A stretch of DNA of 61,352 nt from an uncultured Clostridia bacterium (GTDB taxonomy: Bacteria; Bacillota_A; Clostridia; TANB77; CAG-508), in NCBI GenBank assembly GCA_944388685.1, contig CALXJS010000002.1, positions 1-61,352 of the forward strand. Direction: 5' to 3'. The notes under the pieces were generated by a model that saw only the letters and a list, made by a program, of their open reading frames with translations, was not told the DNA's origin and did not search any database. The position numbers and the translations under genes are program-made. Within the stretch, counting starts at the first letter, position 1; every line of letters starts with the position of its first letter. Positions 28,598 to 38,524 of this stretch are shown piece by piece.

Positions 28598-29199
28598 AAG
28601 GATTAATCAATCCAGAAGATGGAAACAAAAACAACAAAAAGAAAATAGAAAATCTAATCTTTTTTGTTGTCATATTAATCATCACAATAGTTGTTATCAA
28701 CATCATATGGAATGGTGATAAAAATAGTAGTAATGGAGAAGAAACACAAAATGATACATCAAAAAAATTAGCAACAACAAATACAAGTTCAATCGAAACA
28801 TCCAGTAATAGCACAAACGAACTAGAAATCAAACTAGAAGAAATTTTATCAAAAATTCAAGGTGTAGGAGAAGTAGATGTACTAATCAATTACTCAGAAT
28901 CTAATGAAATCATTCCCATGTATAACGAAAATACAAAAACAAGCAATACACAAGAAACAGACACATCAGGCGGAACAAGAACAATAGAAGAAACAGATTC
29001 ACAAAAAGAAATTATTTATGAAGAAAACGACGGAGAAAAAAACCCCATTACCCAAAAAGTAGTAGAACCAAAAATCGAAGGAGCTATCATCACAGCAAAA
29101 GGAGCAGGAAATGCAGAAGTAAAATCAAGTATCATTCAAGCAGTGGAAGCAGTAACAGGCTTAGCAACACATAAAATCCAGGTTTTTGAGATGAACTGA
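28579..29199 (+). CDS. spoIIIAG: Stage III sporulation protein AG
   Basis: 206 aa, one N-terminal helix (about 28-45) then a ring-building domain (LEEILSKIQGVGEVDVLINYSES; AIITAKGAGNAEVKSSIIQAVEAVTGLATHKIQVFEM). SpoIIIAG forms a large extracellular ring of the forespore channel. The start lies inside the end of spoIIIAF behind GGAGGAAAC. Confidence 0.95.
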   Translation: MFKDKLKGLINPEDGNKNNKKKIENLIFFVVILIITIVVINIIWNGDKNSSNGEETQNDTSKKLATTNTSSIETSSNSTNELEIKLEEILSKIQGVGEVDVLINYSESNEIIPMYNENTKTSNTQETDTSGGTRTIEETDSQKEIIYEENDGEKNPITQKVVEPKIEGAIITAKGAGNAEVKSSIIQAVEAVTGLATHKIQVFEMN

Positions 29200-29224
29200 G
29201 AAAAATTGAAAGGAGATATAATAT

Positions 29225-29932
29225 ATGAAATTGAAGGGTTTGTTAAAGAAAAATCAAGTTATTGTTTATGTCATTGCTTTAATGTTAGTAACAGCTGGAT
29301 ATTTGAATTATACGACAAATACAGCAGAACAAGTATCTGCACAAACAGCTATGGAAATGGAAGCAAATGATGATATGCAGATTGCTAATATTGGAGATGC
29401 CACTTTAGTAAGTAGTGAGGCAGTGTCTGAAAATGAGACAGGAGAAGATTTAGCAGAAAATACAACAAATACAGAAAGTATAGAAACAAGTACAAATACT
29501 ACAGAAAATGAAAATGCCAATATGACAAATACTACGAATACAACAGAAAATAATGAAACAACAGCAACAACTGCAACAGTAACAAGTGATGAATATTTTA
29601 CAAAATCGAAATTAGAAAGAGATACTATGTATTCTCAAATGATTGAAAGTTATGAAAATATACTAAACAGCAGTAATGCACTTGAAACCCAAAAACAAAG
29701 TGCCACAGAAGAAATTAAAAAGATAAATGACACAAAAAATAGCATAATGATATCTGAAAACTTGATTAGCACAAAAGGTTTTAGCAATAATATTATTTTT
29801 ATAAATGGGGATAGTATCAGTGTGATTATTGGAGCAGGTGAATTAACACAAGAACAGGTTGCTCAAATCCAAAATATTATTTCAAGAGAATTTAGTGCTG
29901 AAATAGAAAATATACATATTTCAACGAAATAA
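29225..29932 (+). CDS. spoIIIAH: Stage III sporulation protein AH
   Basis: 235 aa, N-terminal membrane helix then a Thr/Asn/Glu-rich linker and the C-terminal ring-building domain (EYFTKSKLERDTMYSQMIESYENIL...IIFINGDSISVIIGAGELTQEQVAQI). SpoIIIAH in the mother-cell membrane binds SpoIIQ from the forespore; a SpoIIQ-like gene is at 55282. Last gene of the operon. Confidence 0.95.
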   Translation: MKLKGLLKKNQVIVYVIALMLVTAGYLNYTTNTAEQVSAQTAMEMEANDDMQIANIGDATLVSSEAVSENETGEDLAENTTNTESIETSTNTTENENANMTNTTNTTENNETTATTATVTSDEYFTKSKLERDTMYSQMIESYENILNSSNALETQKQSATEEIKKINDTKNSIMISENLISTKGFSNNIIFINGDSISVIIGAGELTQEQVAQIQNIISREFSAEIENIHISTK

Positions 29933-29970
29933 AAAAGTTCAGAGTTGGATACTAAACTGAAACATTAAAA

Positions 29971-30012
29971 AAAGATAATGTGAGCAAAATAAAAATTAGC
30001 TTGCATTATCTT
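29971..30012. terminator. Convergent terminator between spoIIIAH and the XRE gene
   Basis: AAGATAATGTGAGC and GCTTGCATTATCTT pair around an A-rich loop; the right arm lies in the end of the convergent XRE gene, so it may serve both strands. Confidence 0.55.
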
Positions 30013-30271
30013 CTTTAAATTCGGTTATAAAATCTCCTAATAATTCTTCAATAGGCACTTTAAAAATATAGGCAAAAGCATATAATTCATAATCTTTTAT
30101 AATTCTATCTCCTTTTTCCAATTTATGAAGAGAAGGCTTTGGAATATCAATTCCTAATAATGCTAATTTGGTGGATAAGGCAGATAGAGATAAATTGTTT
30201 TTTATTCGCAATTCCCTAATTTTTTTATTAGAAACATTTAGATGATTATTATATTTACCACATTGATACAT
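29996..30271 (-). CDS. XRE-family helix-turn-helix regulator
   Basis: 91 aa. Residues about 15-70 form a Cro/C1-type HTH (KIRELRIKNNLSLSALSTKLALLGIDI, PSLHKLEKGDRIIKDYELYAFAYIF). No additional domain. It is divergent from the BspA-like gene at 30466 and about 195 bp from it, so control of the duplicated surface-protein cassette is a plausible but untested role. Confidence 0.85.
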   Translation of the reverse strand: MYQCGKYNNHLNVSNKKIRELRIKNNLSLSALSTKLALLGIDIPKPSLHKLEKGDRIIKDYELYAFAYIFKVPIEELLGDFITEFKEDNAS

Positions 30272-30465
30272 AAGCGAAATCCTTTCAAAATATTACAATT
30301 ATTGTATAGTATTTAGAACTAAAATCGTACGCACTAGAGATACGAGTTTTGAAAAATGTATTGAATAAAAAAATAAGTAATGATAAAATGTAATCACTGA
30401 AGATACGAAAAGAATAAAAAAATCTTTGCAAGTAAATACTAGAATACAAAAGAGAGGAGAAAATA

Positions 30466-32775
30466 ATGGATAAAAAAATGAAAAATGATACAGGAATTAC
30501 ATTGATAGCGCTAGTCATAACGATAATCGTATTATTAATTTTAGCAGGGATTACAATAAATGCGATAACATCAGACAATGGAATAATCCAAAATGCATTA
30601 AATGCAAAAGAAAGGGCAGAAATTGACAGTGAAAGAGAAATAGTAGAACAAGCAACCGTACAAGCAATGGGAAAGAATAAAAGAGGAAATATTGTAAGAA
30701 ATGAATTGCAGGAAGAACTAGATAAAATTACAGGAGAAGGGAAAACAACCGTAACAGCAGATACAGAAGAACAAGGGTATTTTGTGAAATTCGTAGATAG
30801 TGGAAGGATATATAAAGTAAGCATAGATGGAGATGTAACTTATTTAGGAGAAGAAGATGAATTAATTACACAAGCAGAAATTGTTGCAAATCCAGAAAGC
30901 AATACAACACCAGCATTAGTACAACAAGTAGACTTAACAGTAAAAACACCAATTGAAATCGAAGGAGCAGAATATTCATTAGTATATGCATGGAACCAAG
31001 ATAAAGAAAATGCACCAGAGGATACAAAATTCTTAGAAACAACATTAACAGGAGATGGAAGAATAAGAACAACAACTGTATTTAGTAGTGATACAGTAGG
31101 AGGAGATTATTATTTATGGGTAAGAGTTGTAGTAGGAGAGATTGAACGAGAAGTATGTTTTGGACCATATACCATAAGAGACCATACAACATTAATTGCA
31201 ACAAGTACTGAAACGGCATCCACATCAGGATTTTTAGGAAATACAGAAATCCAAAGAGGACTAATAGAAAGTATAAATATTACAACATCATTATCAGGAC
31301 ATAGTAAGAATGATGAAAATACATGGGATGTATCACAGAATCAAAATGGAATGTACCTAGCATGGTATGAAGATAGTGACAATGATGGATATTATGAGAT
31401 AACTATAGCAGGAGATGCAGGTGTAGTTGCAAATAGTAATTCAAGTTATTTATTTAGTTATATAGGCTATGGTGTAGAAAATCAAGAGGTAACCATAACA
31501 GGATTACAAAATCTAGAAACAGGATTAGTAACAAATATGGCAAGAATGTTTCAGGACTGTAAAGTACAACAATTAAATCTAAATACATTTGACACAAGTA
31601 ATGTAACTACATTATTAGCAACTTTTGCAGAATGTACAAATTTAATAACATTAGAAGTAAATGATTGGGATACAAGTAATGTTATAAGCATGGGGACAAG
31701 AGGTATTGATGCATCAAATGTAGGAACATTTCAAAGCTGTTCAAAATTAACCCAACTAAATTTAAGTAAGTGGAATACATCAAATGTTGTTGAAATGGGA
31801 GGTATGTTTAGAGGATGCTCTGGTTTAACAAATTTAGATTTAAGTCATTTTGATACAAGTAATGTAGTTAGTATGTATGGCATGTTTAGCGGATGTACAA
31901 ATTTGCAAAGCCTAAATATACAAAATTTTAATACTTCTAAGGTAACAGTAATGCAATCCATGTTTAATAGTTGTAGTAATCTAAAAGAATTAGATTTAAG
32001 TAGTTTTAAGACAAGTAGTGTAACAGATATGTCACAAATGTTTAGTACTTGTAGGAATTTAACAGCACTAGACTTGAATAGTTTTAATACAAGTAATGTA
32101 ACAGACATGTTTAACATGTTTGTAAATTGTGTAAATTTAATAAATATAAATGTAAGCAATTTTGATACAAGCAAAGTTAGGTCAATGAGAGGTATGTTTA
32201 ATAGTTGTAGTAATCTAAAAGAATTAGATTTAAGTAGTTTTAAGACAAGTAATGTAACGAGTATGCAACAGATGTTTTCGAATTGTAGTGAACTGACAAA
32301 TTTATATATTAATACGACTAATTTTGATACAAGTAATGTGACAAGTATGATGGGAATGTTTGAGTATTGTAATGCTTTAACAGAAATAGATGTAAGTCAT
32401 TTTGATACAAGTAATGTGACAAGTATGGCGGAAATGTTTAGGTATTGTAATGCTTTAATAGAAATAGATGTAAGTCATTTTGATACAAGTAATGTGACAG
32501 TTATGTCGGGAATGTTTAGAGAATGTACAAAGATATCTAGTTTAGATTTAAGTAATTTTGATACAAGTATTGTAACAAATATGTATTATATGTTTTATGG
32601 CTGTTATAATTTAAGAGTTTTAAATATAAGTAAGTTTAGCACTCAAAATGTAACAAATTGGGCTGCTATGTTTGGGGGGGTACCAACAACAATACAAATT
32701 ACCACAAATCAAAGCACAAAAGATTGGATATTAGACCAATTTCCAACTTATACAAATATAACAGTAGTCGAATAG
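30466..32775 (+). CDS. BspA-like leucine-rich repeat (DUF285) surface protein with prepilin-like leader, copy 1
   Basis: 769 aa. The N terminus has a class III (type IV prepilin-like) leader: a short charged segment ending in Gly10, then ITLIALVITIIVLLILAGI. The usual Glu at +5 is replaced by Ala. Residues about 50-270 form a conserved middle region almost identical to copy 2. From about residue 350 there are some 14-15 repeats of 24-25 aa (LDLSSFKTSNVTSMQQMFSNC type). Such PARCEL/BspA repeats occur on exported surface proteins and adhesins. First gene of the duplicated three-gene cassette. Start follows GAGAGGAG. Confidence 0.88.
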   Translation: MDKKMKNDTGITLIALVITIIVLLILAGITINAITSDNGIIQNALNAKERAEIDSEREIVEQATVQAMGKNKRGNIVRNELQEELDKITGEGKTTVTADTEEQGYFVKFVDSGRIYKVSIDGDVTYLGEEDELITQAEIVANPESNTTPALVQQVDLTVKTPIEIEGAEYSLVYAWNQDKENAPEDTKFLETTLTGDGRIRTTTVFSSDTVGGDYYLWVRVVVGEIEREVCFGPYTIRDHTTLIATSTETASTSGFLGNTEIQRGLIESINITTSLSGHSKNDENTWDVSQNQNGMYLAWYEDSDNDGYYEITIAGDAGVVANSNSSYLFSYIGYGVENQEVTITGLQNLETGLVTNMARMFQDCKVQQLNLNTFDTSNVTTLLATFAECTNLITLEVNDWDTSNVISMGTRGIDASNVGTFQSCSKLTQLNLSKWNTSNVVEMGGMFRGCSGLTNLDLSHFDTSNVVSMYGMFSGCTNLQSLNIQNFNTSKVTVMQSMFNSCSNLKELDLSSFKTSSVTDMSQMFSTCRNLTALDLNSFNTSNVTDMFNMFVNCVNLININVSNFDTSKVRSMRGMFNSCSNLKELDLSSFKTSNVTSMQQMFSNCSELTNLYINTTNFDTSNVTSMMGMFEYCNALTEIDVSHFDTSNVTSMAEMFRYCNALIEIDVSHFDTSNVTVMSGMFRECTKISSLDLSNFDTSIVTNMYYMFYGCYNLRVLNISKFSTQNVTNWAAMFGGVPTTIQITTNQSTKDWILDQFPTYTNITVVE

Positions 32776-32878
32776 AAAGACCTATATGTGGAAAATAAGA
32801 AAAGCGAGTACAAGCAAAATGAAATCAAAAATTTTAATACAAAAATAATGTAAAACATAAAAATTAAGGAGAAGATAT

Positions 32879-33493
32879 ATGATAGAAAAAAAGAAAAAAA
32901 TCATAATAGGAGCAAGCATAGCAGTGATACTGCTATTACTTGTAATTCTAATAATAGCAATATCAAATAATAATAAAGAAACAGAAAACGCAGAAACATT
33001 ACAAACTATAGAACTGTCAGAAGTCATCAACATAGAAGACATAGAAAAATTATCATACGAAATAAAAAAAACAGATGAAGAAATATCATCAAAATATATA
33101 ATAGGAAGAAATAAATTTGAAGTAAAAACAAATGTACAACTAGGAGAAACAGAGGGAAAGTTAATCTATGCAAGAGGAACACAAAATCTAAATATATACA
33201 AAACAGAATATACACTAAGTAAATATGGAGACAAAAATACACAAGTAAGTGGAATTATCCAAACATTTGAGGAAACTTGTAAAAGCTATATGGGAATAGA
33301 TGAAACATATCAAGAAACAGAGCAACTATATGGAGAAAGCACAGAAAGTTTTGCAAGACCAATAGAAGAAAGTATCTATGATGAAGAAAGATTATATAGC
33401 AAAACATATAAAAGTGAGGAAAACACATATGATATCAATTTTTATAGACAAGATAATCAAATAGTATGTGAATTTGTGAAAGTTTTATCATAA
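32879..33493 (+). CDS. Single-pass membrane protein of unknown function, copy 1
   Basis: 204 aa. KKKKIIIGASIAV...AISN gives an N-terminal anchor (residues about 7-28) facing an extracellular domain with no recognised motif. It is nearly identical to the protein at 37759. Always second in the three-gene cassette, so it probably works with the BspA-like or the AAA protein. Start follows AAGGAGAAG. Confidence 0.8.
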   Translation: MIEKKKKIIIGASIAVILLLLVILIIAISNNNKETENAETLQTIELSEVINIEDIEKLSYEIKKTDEEISSKYIIGRNKFEVKTNVQLGETEGKLIYARGTQNLNIYKTEYTLSKYGDKNTQVSGIIQTFEETCKSYMGIDETYQETEQLYGESTESFARPIEESIYDEERLYSKTYKSEENTYDINFYRQDNQIVCEFVKVLS

Positions 33494-33575
33494 AGGATAC
33501 TTAAGAAGATAAGGCACATACAGATCTTTTAAAAATTCATTATAGAAAAAAGTATATTTAAGTTTCACAACACAA

Positions 33576-33606
33576 AATAGCAAGGAAATTTCTTGCTATT
33601 TTTATT
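33576..33606 (+). terminator. Terminator between cassette genes, copy 1
   Basis: AAAATAGCAAG and CTTGCTATTTTTATT flank a GAAATTT loop; the same structure with its flanking sequence recurs near 38445 in copy 2. It sits 50-80 bp before the AAA gene, which may therefore have separate transcription. Confidence 0.7.
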
Positions 33607-33656
33607 GTAGTATAGTAAAATAAGAACATGAAGAATTGAAAAGGAAGTGGTATAAA

Positions 33657-35336
33657 GTGAAAAAATTGCCATATGGAATAAGTGACTATGAGAGATTAGT
33701 AGAAAATGAATATTATTATGTAGATAAAACAATATATATAGAAAAATTAGAAAACTTGGCAGAACCATATATTATGTTTTTACGTCCAAGAAAATTTGGA
33801 AAAACATTATTTACAAGTACTTTAGAAAACTATTACGATTTCAAAAAAGCAGATAAATTTGAAAAATTATACGGAAACACATATATAGGAAAACATCCAA
33901 CAAAACTAAAAAATAGTTATCATATATTAAAATTCAATTTTTCAGGAATAGATACAACAAATGATGAAACAACGATGAAAGGTTTCAAAAAAGAAGTGGC
34001 CTCATCTATTGAGGTATTTGTAAAAAAATATGGACTAGATTTTTATATCAATAAAGATGACGAAGCAGAAAATATATTAGATAATGTAATAAAAGCATTT
34101 GGAATACAAAAAGCAGAAGAAAAAATCTATGTAATCATAGATGAATATGACCATTTTGCGAATGAACTATTAGGATTTAATACAAATCAATTTAAAAATT
34201 TAGTGTCAAAAAATGGAAAAGTAAGAAAATGGTATGAGATATTAAAAAAAGGAACAGAAAGTGTAGTAGACAGAATATTTATAACAGGTGTAGCACCAAT
34301 CACATTAGATAGTTTAACGTCAGGATTTAATATCAGTACAGATATAACGCAAGATAGAGAATTTAATGAAATGATGGGATTTACAGAACAAGAATTAAGA
34401 ACATTGATGAAAAAACAAAATATAGAAGAAGAAAAACAAGAAGAATTATTGCCAATAATGAGAGAAAATTATGATGGATATAGATTTTCATTACATGGAA
34501 AAGAAAAAATATATAACTCTAATATGTGTTTATACTTCTTAAATAATTATGCAAGATTTCAAGAAATACCAGACCAACTAATTGATATGAATATAGCAAG
34601 TGATTATACAAAATTAGGAAAAATGCTAGATTTATGCAAAGGAGAAGAAAGAGAAAACGTAATTGAAAAGACAGTATCAGGAGAAGGAATTGTCAGTGAG
34701 ATAAGGCAAAAATTCAACCCAGCAATGGAATTTACAGAGATGGATTTAATATCTATGTTATTTTACTTAGGATATTTAACAATAGAAGGAGAAGAAGTAG
34801 GCTATCCAAAATTAAATATTCCAAACAATGTAATGAAAGAAATATATTCAGATTATTTTCTAAAAATACTAAGAGAAGAAATTGATATAGACATAAATGA
34901 TAATTATACGGAAATAGCAAGAGAAATCGCATTGGAAGGAAAAATAGATAAAATTGTAGAAATGTTAGGAAAGTACTTGAAAAATTCATCTAACAGAGAC
35001 TACCAAAGATTCGATGAAAAATATGTAAAATTAATCTTTTTCTGCATAGCCATGAACTTAAAAGTATTTAGATTAAAATCAGAAATGGAAGTACAAAGAA
35101 AATATCCAGATATTCTATTAATACCAAAAGACCAAAGCAAGGGATATAAAGGGGTAATGATAGAATTCAAATACTTAAAGAAGGAAGAAGCTGGAAAGTT
35201 ACAAGAAAAACAAGAAGAAGCGAAAAAGCAAATAAAAGAATATGGAGAATTTGAAGAAATAAAAGACATAAAAAATATTTATAAATATACAGTTGTGGCA
35301 GTAAATGATGAGATATATGTAGATGAGATAAAATAA
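33657..35336 (+). CDS. AAA-ATPase-like protein with C-terminal PD-(D/E)XK nuclease domain, copy 1
   Basis: 559 aa. Start GTG 33657 chosen with AAGGAAGTGG 7 bp upstream and because copy 2 begins identically. The N-terminal motif LPYGISDYERL..YYYVDKT and Walker A RPRKFGKTLFTS, with Walker B YVIIDEYDHFANEL, identify the AAA-ATPase_like family (PF09820). The C terminus has YPDILLIP...GVMIEFKYLK, the D...ExK pattern of PDDEXK_9 (PF08011). These proteins are abundant in gut anaerobes; their biological role is not established. Confidence 0.85.
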   Translation: MKKLPYGISDYERLVENEYYYVDKTIYIEKLENLAEPYIMFLRPRKFGKTLFTSTLENYYDFKKADKFEKLYGNTYIGKHPTKLKNSYHILKFNFSGIDTTNDETTMKGFKKEVASSIEVFVKKYGLDFYINKDDEAENILDNVIKAFGIQKAEEKIYVIIDEYDHFANELLGFNTNQFKNLVSKNGKVRKWYEILKKGTESVVDRIFITGVAPITLDSLTSGFNISTDITQDREFNEMMGFTEQELRTLMKKQNIEEEKQEELLPIMRENYDGYRFSLHGKEKIYNSNMCLYFLNNYARFQEIPDQLIDMNIASDYTKLGKMLDLCKGEERENVIEKTVSGEGIVSEIRQKFNPAMEFTEMDLISMLFYLGYLTIEGEEVGYPKLNIPNNVMKEIYSDYFLKILREEIDIDINDNYTEIAREIALEGKIDKIVEMLGKYLKNSSNRDYQRFDEKYVKLIFFCIAMNLKVFRLKSEMEVQRKYPDILLIPKDQSKGYKGVMIEFKYLKKEEAGKLQEKQEEAKKQIKEYGEFEEIKDIKNIYKYTVVAVNDEIYVDEIK

Positions 35337-35404
35337 GTAAAAAATATAGCTTTAGATTTTTATATAAATCTAAGGCTTATTTTGTTATTGAATATTTATG
35401 TATT

Positions 35405-35612
35405 TACAAAAAATTTCGTTAAGTCAAATACTTAACGATAAAAAACTAAAAACATAATATCAATAAACCATTAGAAAGTCAATAGAAAGAGAAAACAAAA
35501 AAAGAAAAAAAAAAAAAGAAAAGAAAAAAAAATAAAAAAGCAGAGATTGTTTGTTTTTATAGTAATAACAAACGATTCCTGCTTTTTCTTTTTTCCTTAA
35601 GTATTTGACTGA
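35405..35612. repeat. Palindromic, purine-tract-rich region between the two cassettes
   Basis: CGTTAAGT and ACTTAACG form a hairpin near 35418-35438. AGTCAAATACTTAA there is also inverse to TTAAGTATTTGACT at about 35597-35610, enclosing a nearly pure A/G tract (about 35485-35540) and a GCAGAGATTGTTTGTT/AACAAACGATTCCTGC stem with T-run. The last part is a probable terminator. No gene in this 351-bp gap. Confidence 0.6.
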
Positions 35613-35687
35613 AAGAAAAAATTGTAGATGATAAAAAGCTACAAAATAAACAAAAACAAAGGAAAATAAAAGAAAAGAGGTAGAAGA

Positions 35688-37655
35688 ATGATAGGAACGA
35701 AAGTGAAAAAACAAATTCAAAATGTAGTAAAGCAACAAAAAGAAAACAAAGTAAAATCCCAGAAAGGAATTACACTGTTGGCTTTAGTCATAACGATAAT
35801 TGTTTTATTAATCTTAGCAGGAATTACGATAAGTGCGATAACATCAGATAATGGAATAATCCAAAATGCAATTAGTGCAAAAGAAAGAGCAGAAATGGCA
35901 AATGAAAGAGAAATAGTAGAACAAGCAACCGTACAAGCAATGGGAAAAAATAAAAGAGGAAATATTGTAAGAAATGAATTGCAGGAAGAACTAGATAAAA
36001 TTACAGGAGAAGGGAAAACAACCGTAACAGCAGATACAGAAGAACAAGGGTATTTTGTGAAATTCGTAGATAGTGGAAGGATATATAAAGTAAGCATAGA
36101 TGGAGAGGTAACTTATCTAGGAATAGAAGATGAATTAATTACACAAGCAGAAATTGTTGCAAATCCAGAAAGCAATACAACATCAGCATTAGTACAACAA
36201 GTAGACTTAACAGTAAAAACACCAATAGAAATAGAAGGAGCAGAATATTCTTTGGTATATGCATGGAATCAAGATAAAGAAAATGCACCAGAGGATACAA
36301 AATTCTTAGAAGCTACACTAATAGGAAATGGAAGAATAAGAACAACAACAGTATTTAGTAGTGATACAGTAGGAGGAGATTATTATTTATGGGTAAGAGT
36401 TGTAGTAGGAGAGATTGAAAGAGAAGTATGTTTTGGACCATACACGATAAGAGATCACACGACCTTGATTGCAACAAGTAGTGAAACAGAATCTACAGCA
36501 GGATTTTTAGGAAATACAGAAATAGAAAGAAGGCTAATAGAAAGTATCAATATAGAGACATCTTTATCAGGATATAGTATAAATGATGAAAACACATGGG
36601 ATGTATCACAAAGTCAAAATGGAATGTACCTAGCATGGTATGAGGATAGTGACAATGATGGATATTATGAGGTAACTATTGCAGGAGATGGAGGCGTGGT
36701 TGCAAACAGCAATTCAAGATATTTATTTGGGAATATAGGCTATGATGTAAAAGATCAAGAAGTAACAATAACAGGACTAGAAAATTTAGAAACAGGTTTA
36801 GTAACGGACATGCATGCTATGTTTAAGGCATGCAAAGTGCAACAATTAAACCTAAATACATTTGATACAAGTAAAGTAACTAGTTTGGAATATATGTTTT
36901 ATAATTGTACAAATTTAGAAACATTGGACTTAAACAATTTTGACACAAGTAATGTTACAACTTTGTTTGGAACATTCCAAGGTTGTACAAATTTAAAAAC
37001 ATTAGAAGTAAGTAATTGGAATACAAGTAAAGTGGTAGGAATGGGAGAACAAGATGGATATTGGGCTTATGGAGGAACATTTCAAGGATGTTCGAGTCTA
37101 ACAGAATTAGATTTAAGTGGATGGAATACATCCAATGTAAAAGGAATGGGGAATATGTTCCGTGGTTGTTCTACCCTAACAGAATTAAATGTGAGTAATT
37201 TTAATACAGAAAATGCAATTAGTATGTATGGCATGTTCTGGGGATGTAATAAATTACAAAAACTAAATGTAAGTAATTTTGACACAAGCAATGTGACAAC
37301 AAGTTTAGGATATATGTTTTCTGGATGTAGTAACTTGACAGAATTAGATGTAAGTAATTTTGATACCAGTCATGTAACAGATATGAGATTTATGTTTAAC
37401 AATTGTAGTAGTCTAACAACATTAGATGTAAGTAATTTTAATACAGATAAAGTAACAAACATGTGGCATTTGTTTTGGGAATGTAGCAGTTTAGAAACGC
37501 TAAATATAAGTAATTTTAATATACAAAATGTAACAGACTGGACAAATATGTTTTTAAACGTACCAACAACAATACAAATCACTACAAATCAAAATACAAA
37601 AGATTGGATATTAGACAAATTTCCAAACTATACCAATATAGTAGTAGTTGAATAA
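35688..37655 (+). CDS. BspA-like leucine-rich repeat (DUF285) surface protein with prepilin-like leader, copy 2
   Basis: 655 aa. Prepilin-like leader longer than copy 1: cleavage expected after Gly27, before ITLLALVITIIVLLILAGI. The middle region (about 60-280) matches copy 1 nearly base for base. The repeat region (about 365-640) has fewer and more divergent 24-25 aa units. It ends with the same TTIQITTNQNTKDWILD cap as copy 1. Start ATG 35688 after AGAGGTAG. Confidence 0.88.
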   Translation: MIGTKVKKQIQNVVKQQKENKVKSQKGITLLALVITIIVLLILAGITISAITSDNGIIQNAISAKERAEMANEREIVEQATVQAMGKNKRGNIVRNELQEELDKITGEGKTTVTADTEEQGYFVKFVDSGRIYKVSIDGEVTYLGIEDELITQAEIVANPESNTTSALVQQVDLTVKTPIEIEGAEYSLVYAWNQDKENAPEDTKFLEATLIGNGRIRTTTVFSSDTVGGDYYLWVRVVVGEIEREVCFGPYTIRDHTTLIATSSETESTAGFLGNTEIERRLIESINIETSLSGYSINDENTWDVSQSQNGMYLAWYEDSDNDGYYEVTIAGDGGVVANSNSRYLFGNIGYDVKDQEVTITGLENLETGLVTDMHAMFKACKVQQLNLNTFDTSKVTSLEYMFYNCTNLETLDLNNFDTSNVTTLFGTFQGCTNLKTLEVSNWNTSKVVGMGEQDGYWAYGGTFQGCSSLTELDLSGWNTSNVKGMGNMFRGCSTLTELNVSNFNTENAISMYGMFWGCNKLQKLNVSNFDTSNVTTSLGYMFSGCSNLTELDVSNFDTSHVTDMRFMFNNCSSLTTLDVSNFNTDKVTNMWHLFWECSSLETLNISNFNIQNVTDWTNMFLNVPTTIQITTNQNTKDWILDKFPNYTNIVVVE

Positions 37656-37758
37656 GATAGGCATATGCGAGAAAAAACAAATATTAGTAGAATTAACGAA
37701 TTTTAATGATAGATGGTAGCAATATTCTATTAAAATAAAAAAGAATCAGGAGGAAATC

Positions 37759-38373
37759 ATGAAAAAGCAAAAGAAAAAAATTATAATAGGAGCAAGCATA
37801 GCAGTGATACTGCTATTACTTGTAATTCTAATAATAGCAATATCAAATAATGATAAAGAAACAGAGAATACAGAAACATTACAAACTATAGAATTGTCAG
37901 AAGTTATCAACATAGAAGACATAGAAAAATTATCATATGAAACAGAAAAAACAGATGAAGAAATATCATCAAAATATATAATAGGAAGAAATAAATTTGA
38001 AGTAAAAGCAAATGTACAACTAGGAGAAACAGAGGGAAAGCTAATCTATGCAAGAGGAACACAAAATCTAAACATATACAAAACAGAATATACACTAAGT
38101 AAATATGGGGATAAAAACACACAAGTAAGTGGAACTATCCAAACATTTGAAGAAGTTTGTAAAACGTATATGGGAATAGATGAAACATATCAAGAAACAG
38201 AGCAACTATATGGAGAAAACACAGAAAGTTTTGCAAGACCAATAGAAGAAAGTATCTATAATGAAGGAAGATTATATAGCAAAACATATAAAAGTGAAGA
38301 AAACACATATGATATCAATTTTTACAGACAAAATAGTCAAATAGTATGTGAATTTGTGAAAGTTTTATCATAA
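37759..38373 (+). CDS. Single-pass membrane protein of unknown function, copy 2
   Basis: 204 aa, nearly identical to the protein at 32879 with only scattered substitutions (for example EVCKTYMG for ETCKSYMG). N-terminal anchor then extracellular domain without known motif. Start follows CAGGAGG. Confidence 0.8.
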   Translation: MKKQKKKIIIGASIAVILLLLVILIIAISNNDKETENTETLQTIELSEVINIEDIEKLSYETEKTDEEISSKYIIGRNKFEVKANVQLGETEGKLIYARGTQNLNIYKTEYTLSKYGDKNTQVSGTIQTFEEVCKTYMGIDETYQETEQLYGENTESFARPIEESIYNEGRLYSKTYKSEENTYDINFYRQNSQIVCEFVKVLS

Positions 38374-38524
38374 AAGATAGTTGACGCATACAGATCTTTT
38401 AAAAATTCATTATAGGAAAAAATATATTTAAGTTTCACAACACAAAATAGCAAGAAATTTCCTTGCTATTTTTATTTCAGTATAGTAAAATAAAAACATA
38501 AAGAGAAAAAGGAAGTGGTATAGT

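Noticed and set aside
30866..31075. Antisense open frames across the BspA-like and AAA genes
   Set aside because: Low-complexity Leu/Phe/Ile-rich translations typical of the complement of A-rich coding DNA, without ribosome sites.
30900..32700. CRISPR-like periodic repeats
   Set aside because: The about 72-75 bp periodicity is the in-frame 24-25 aa DUF285 protein repeat, not short direct repeats with spacers.
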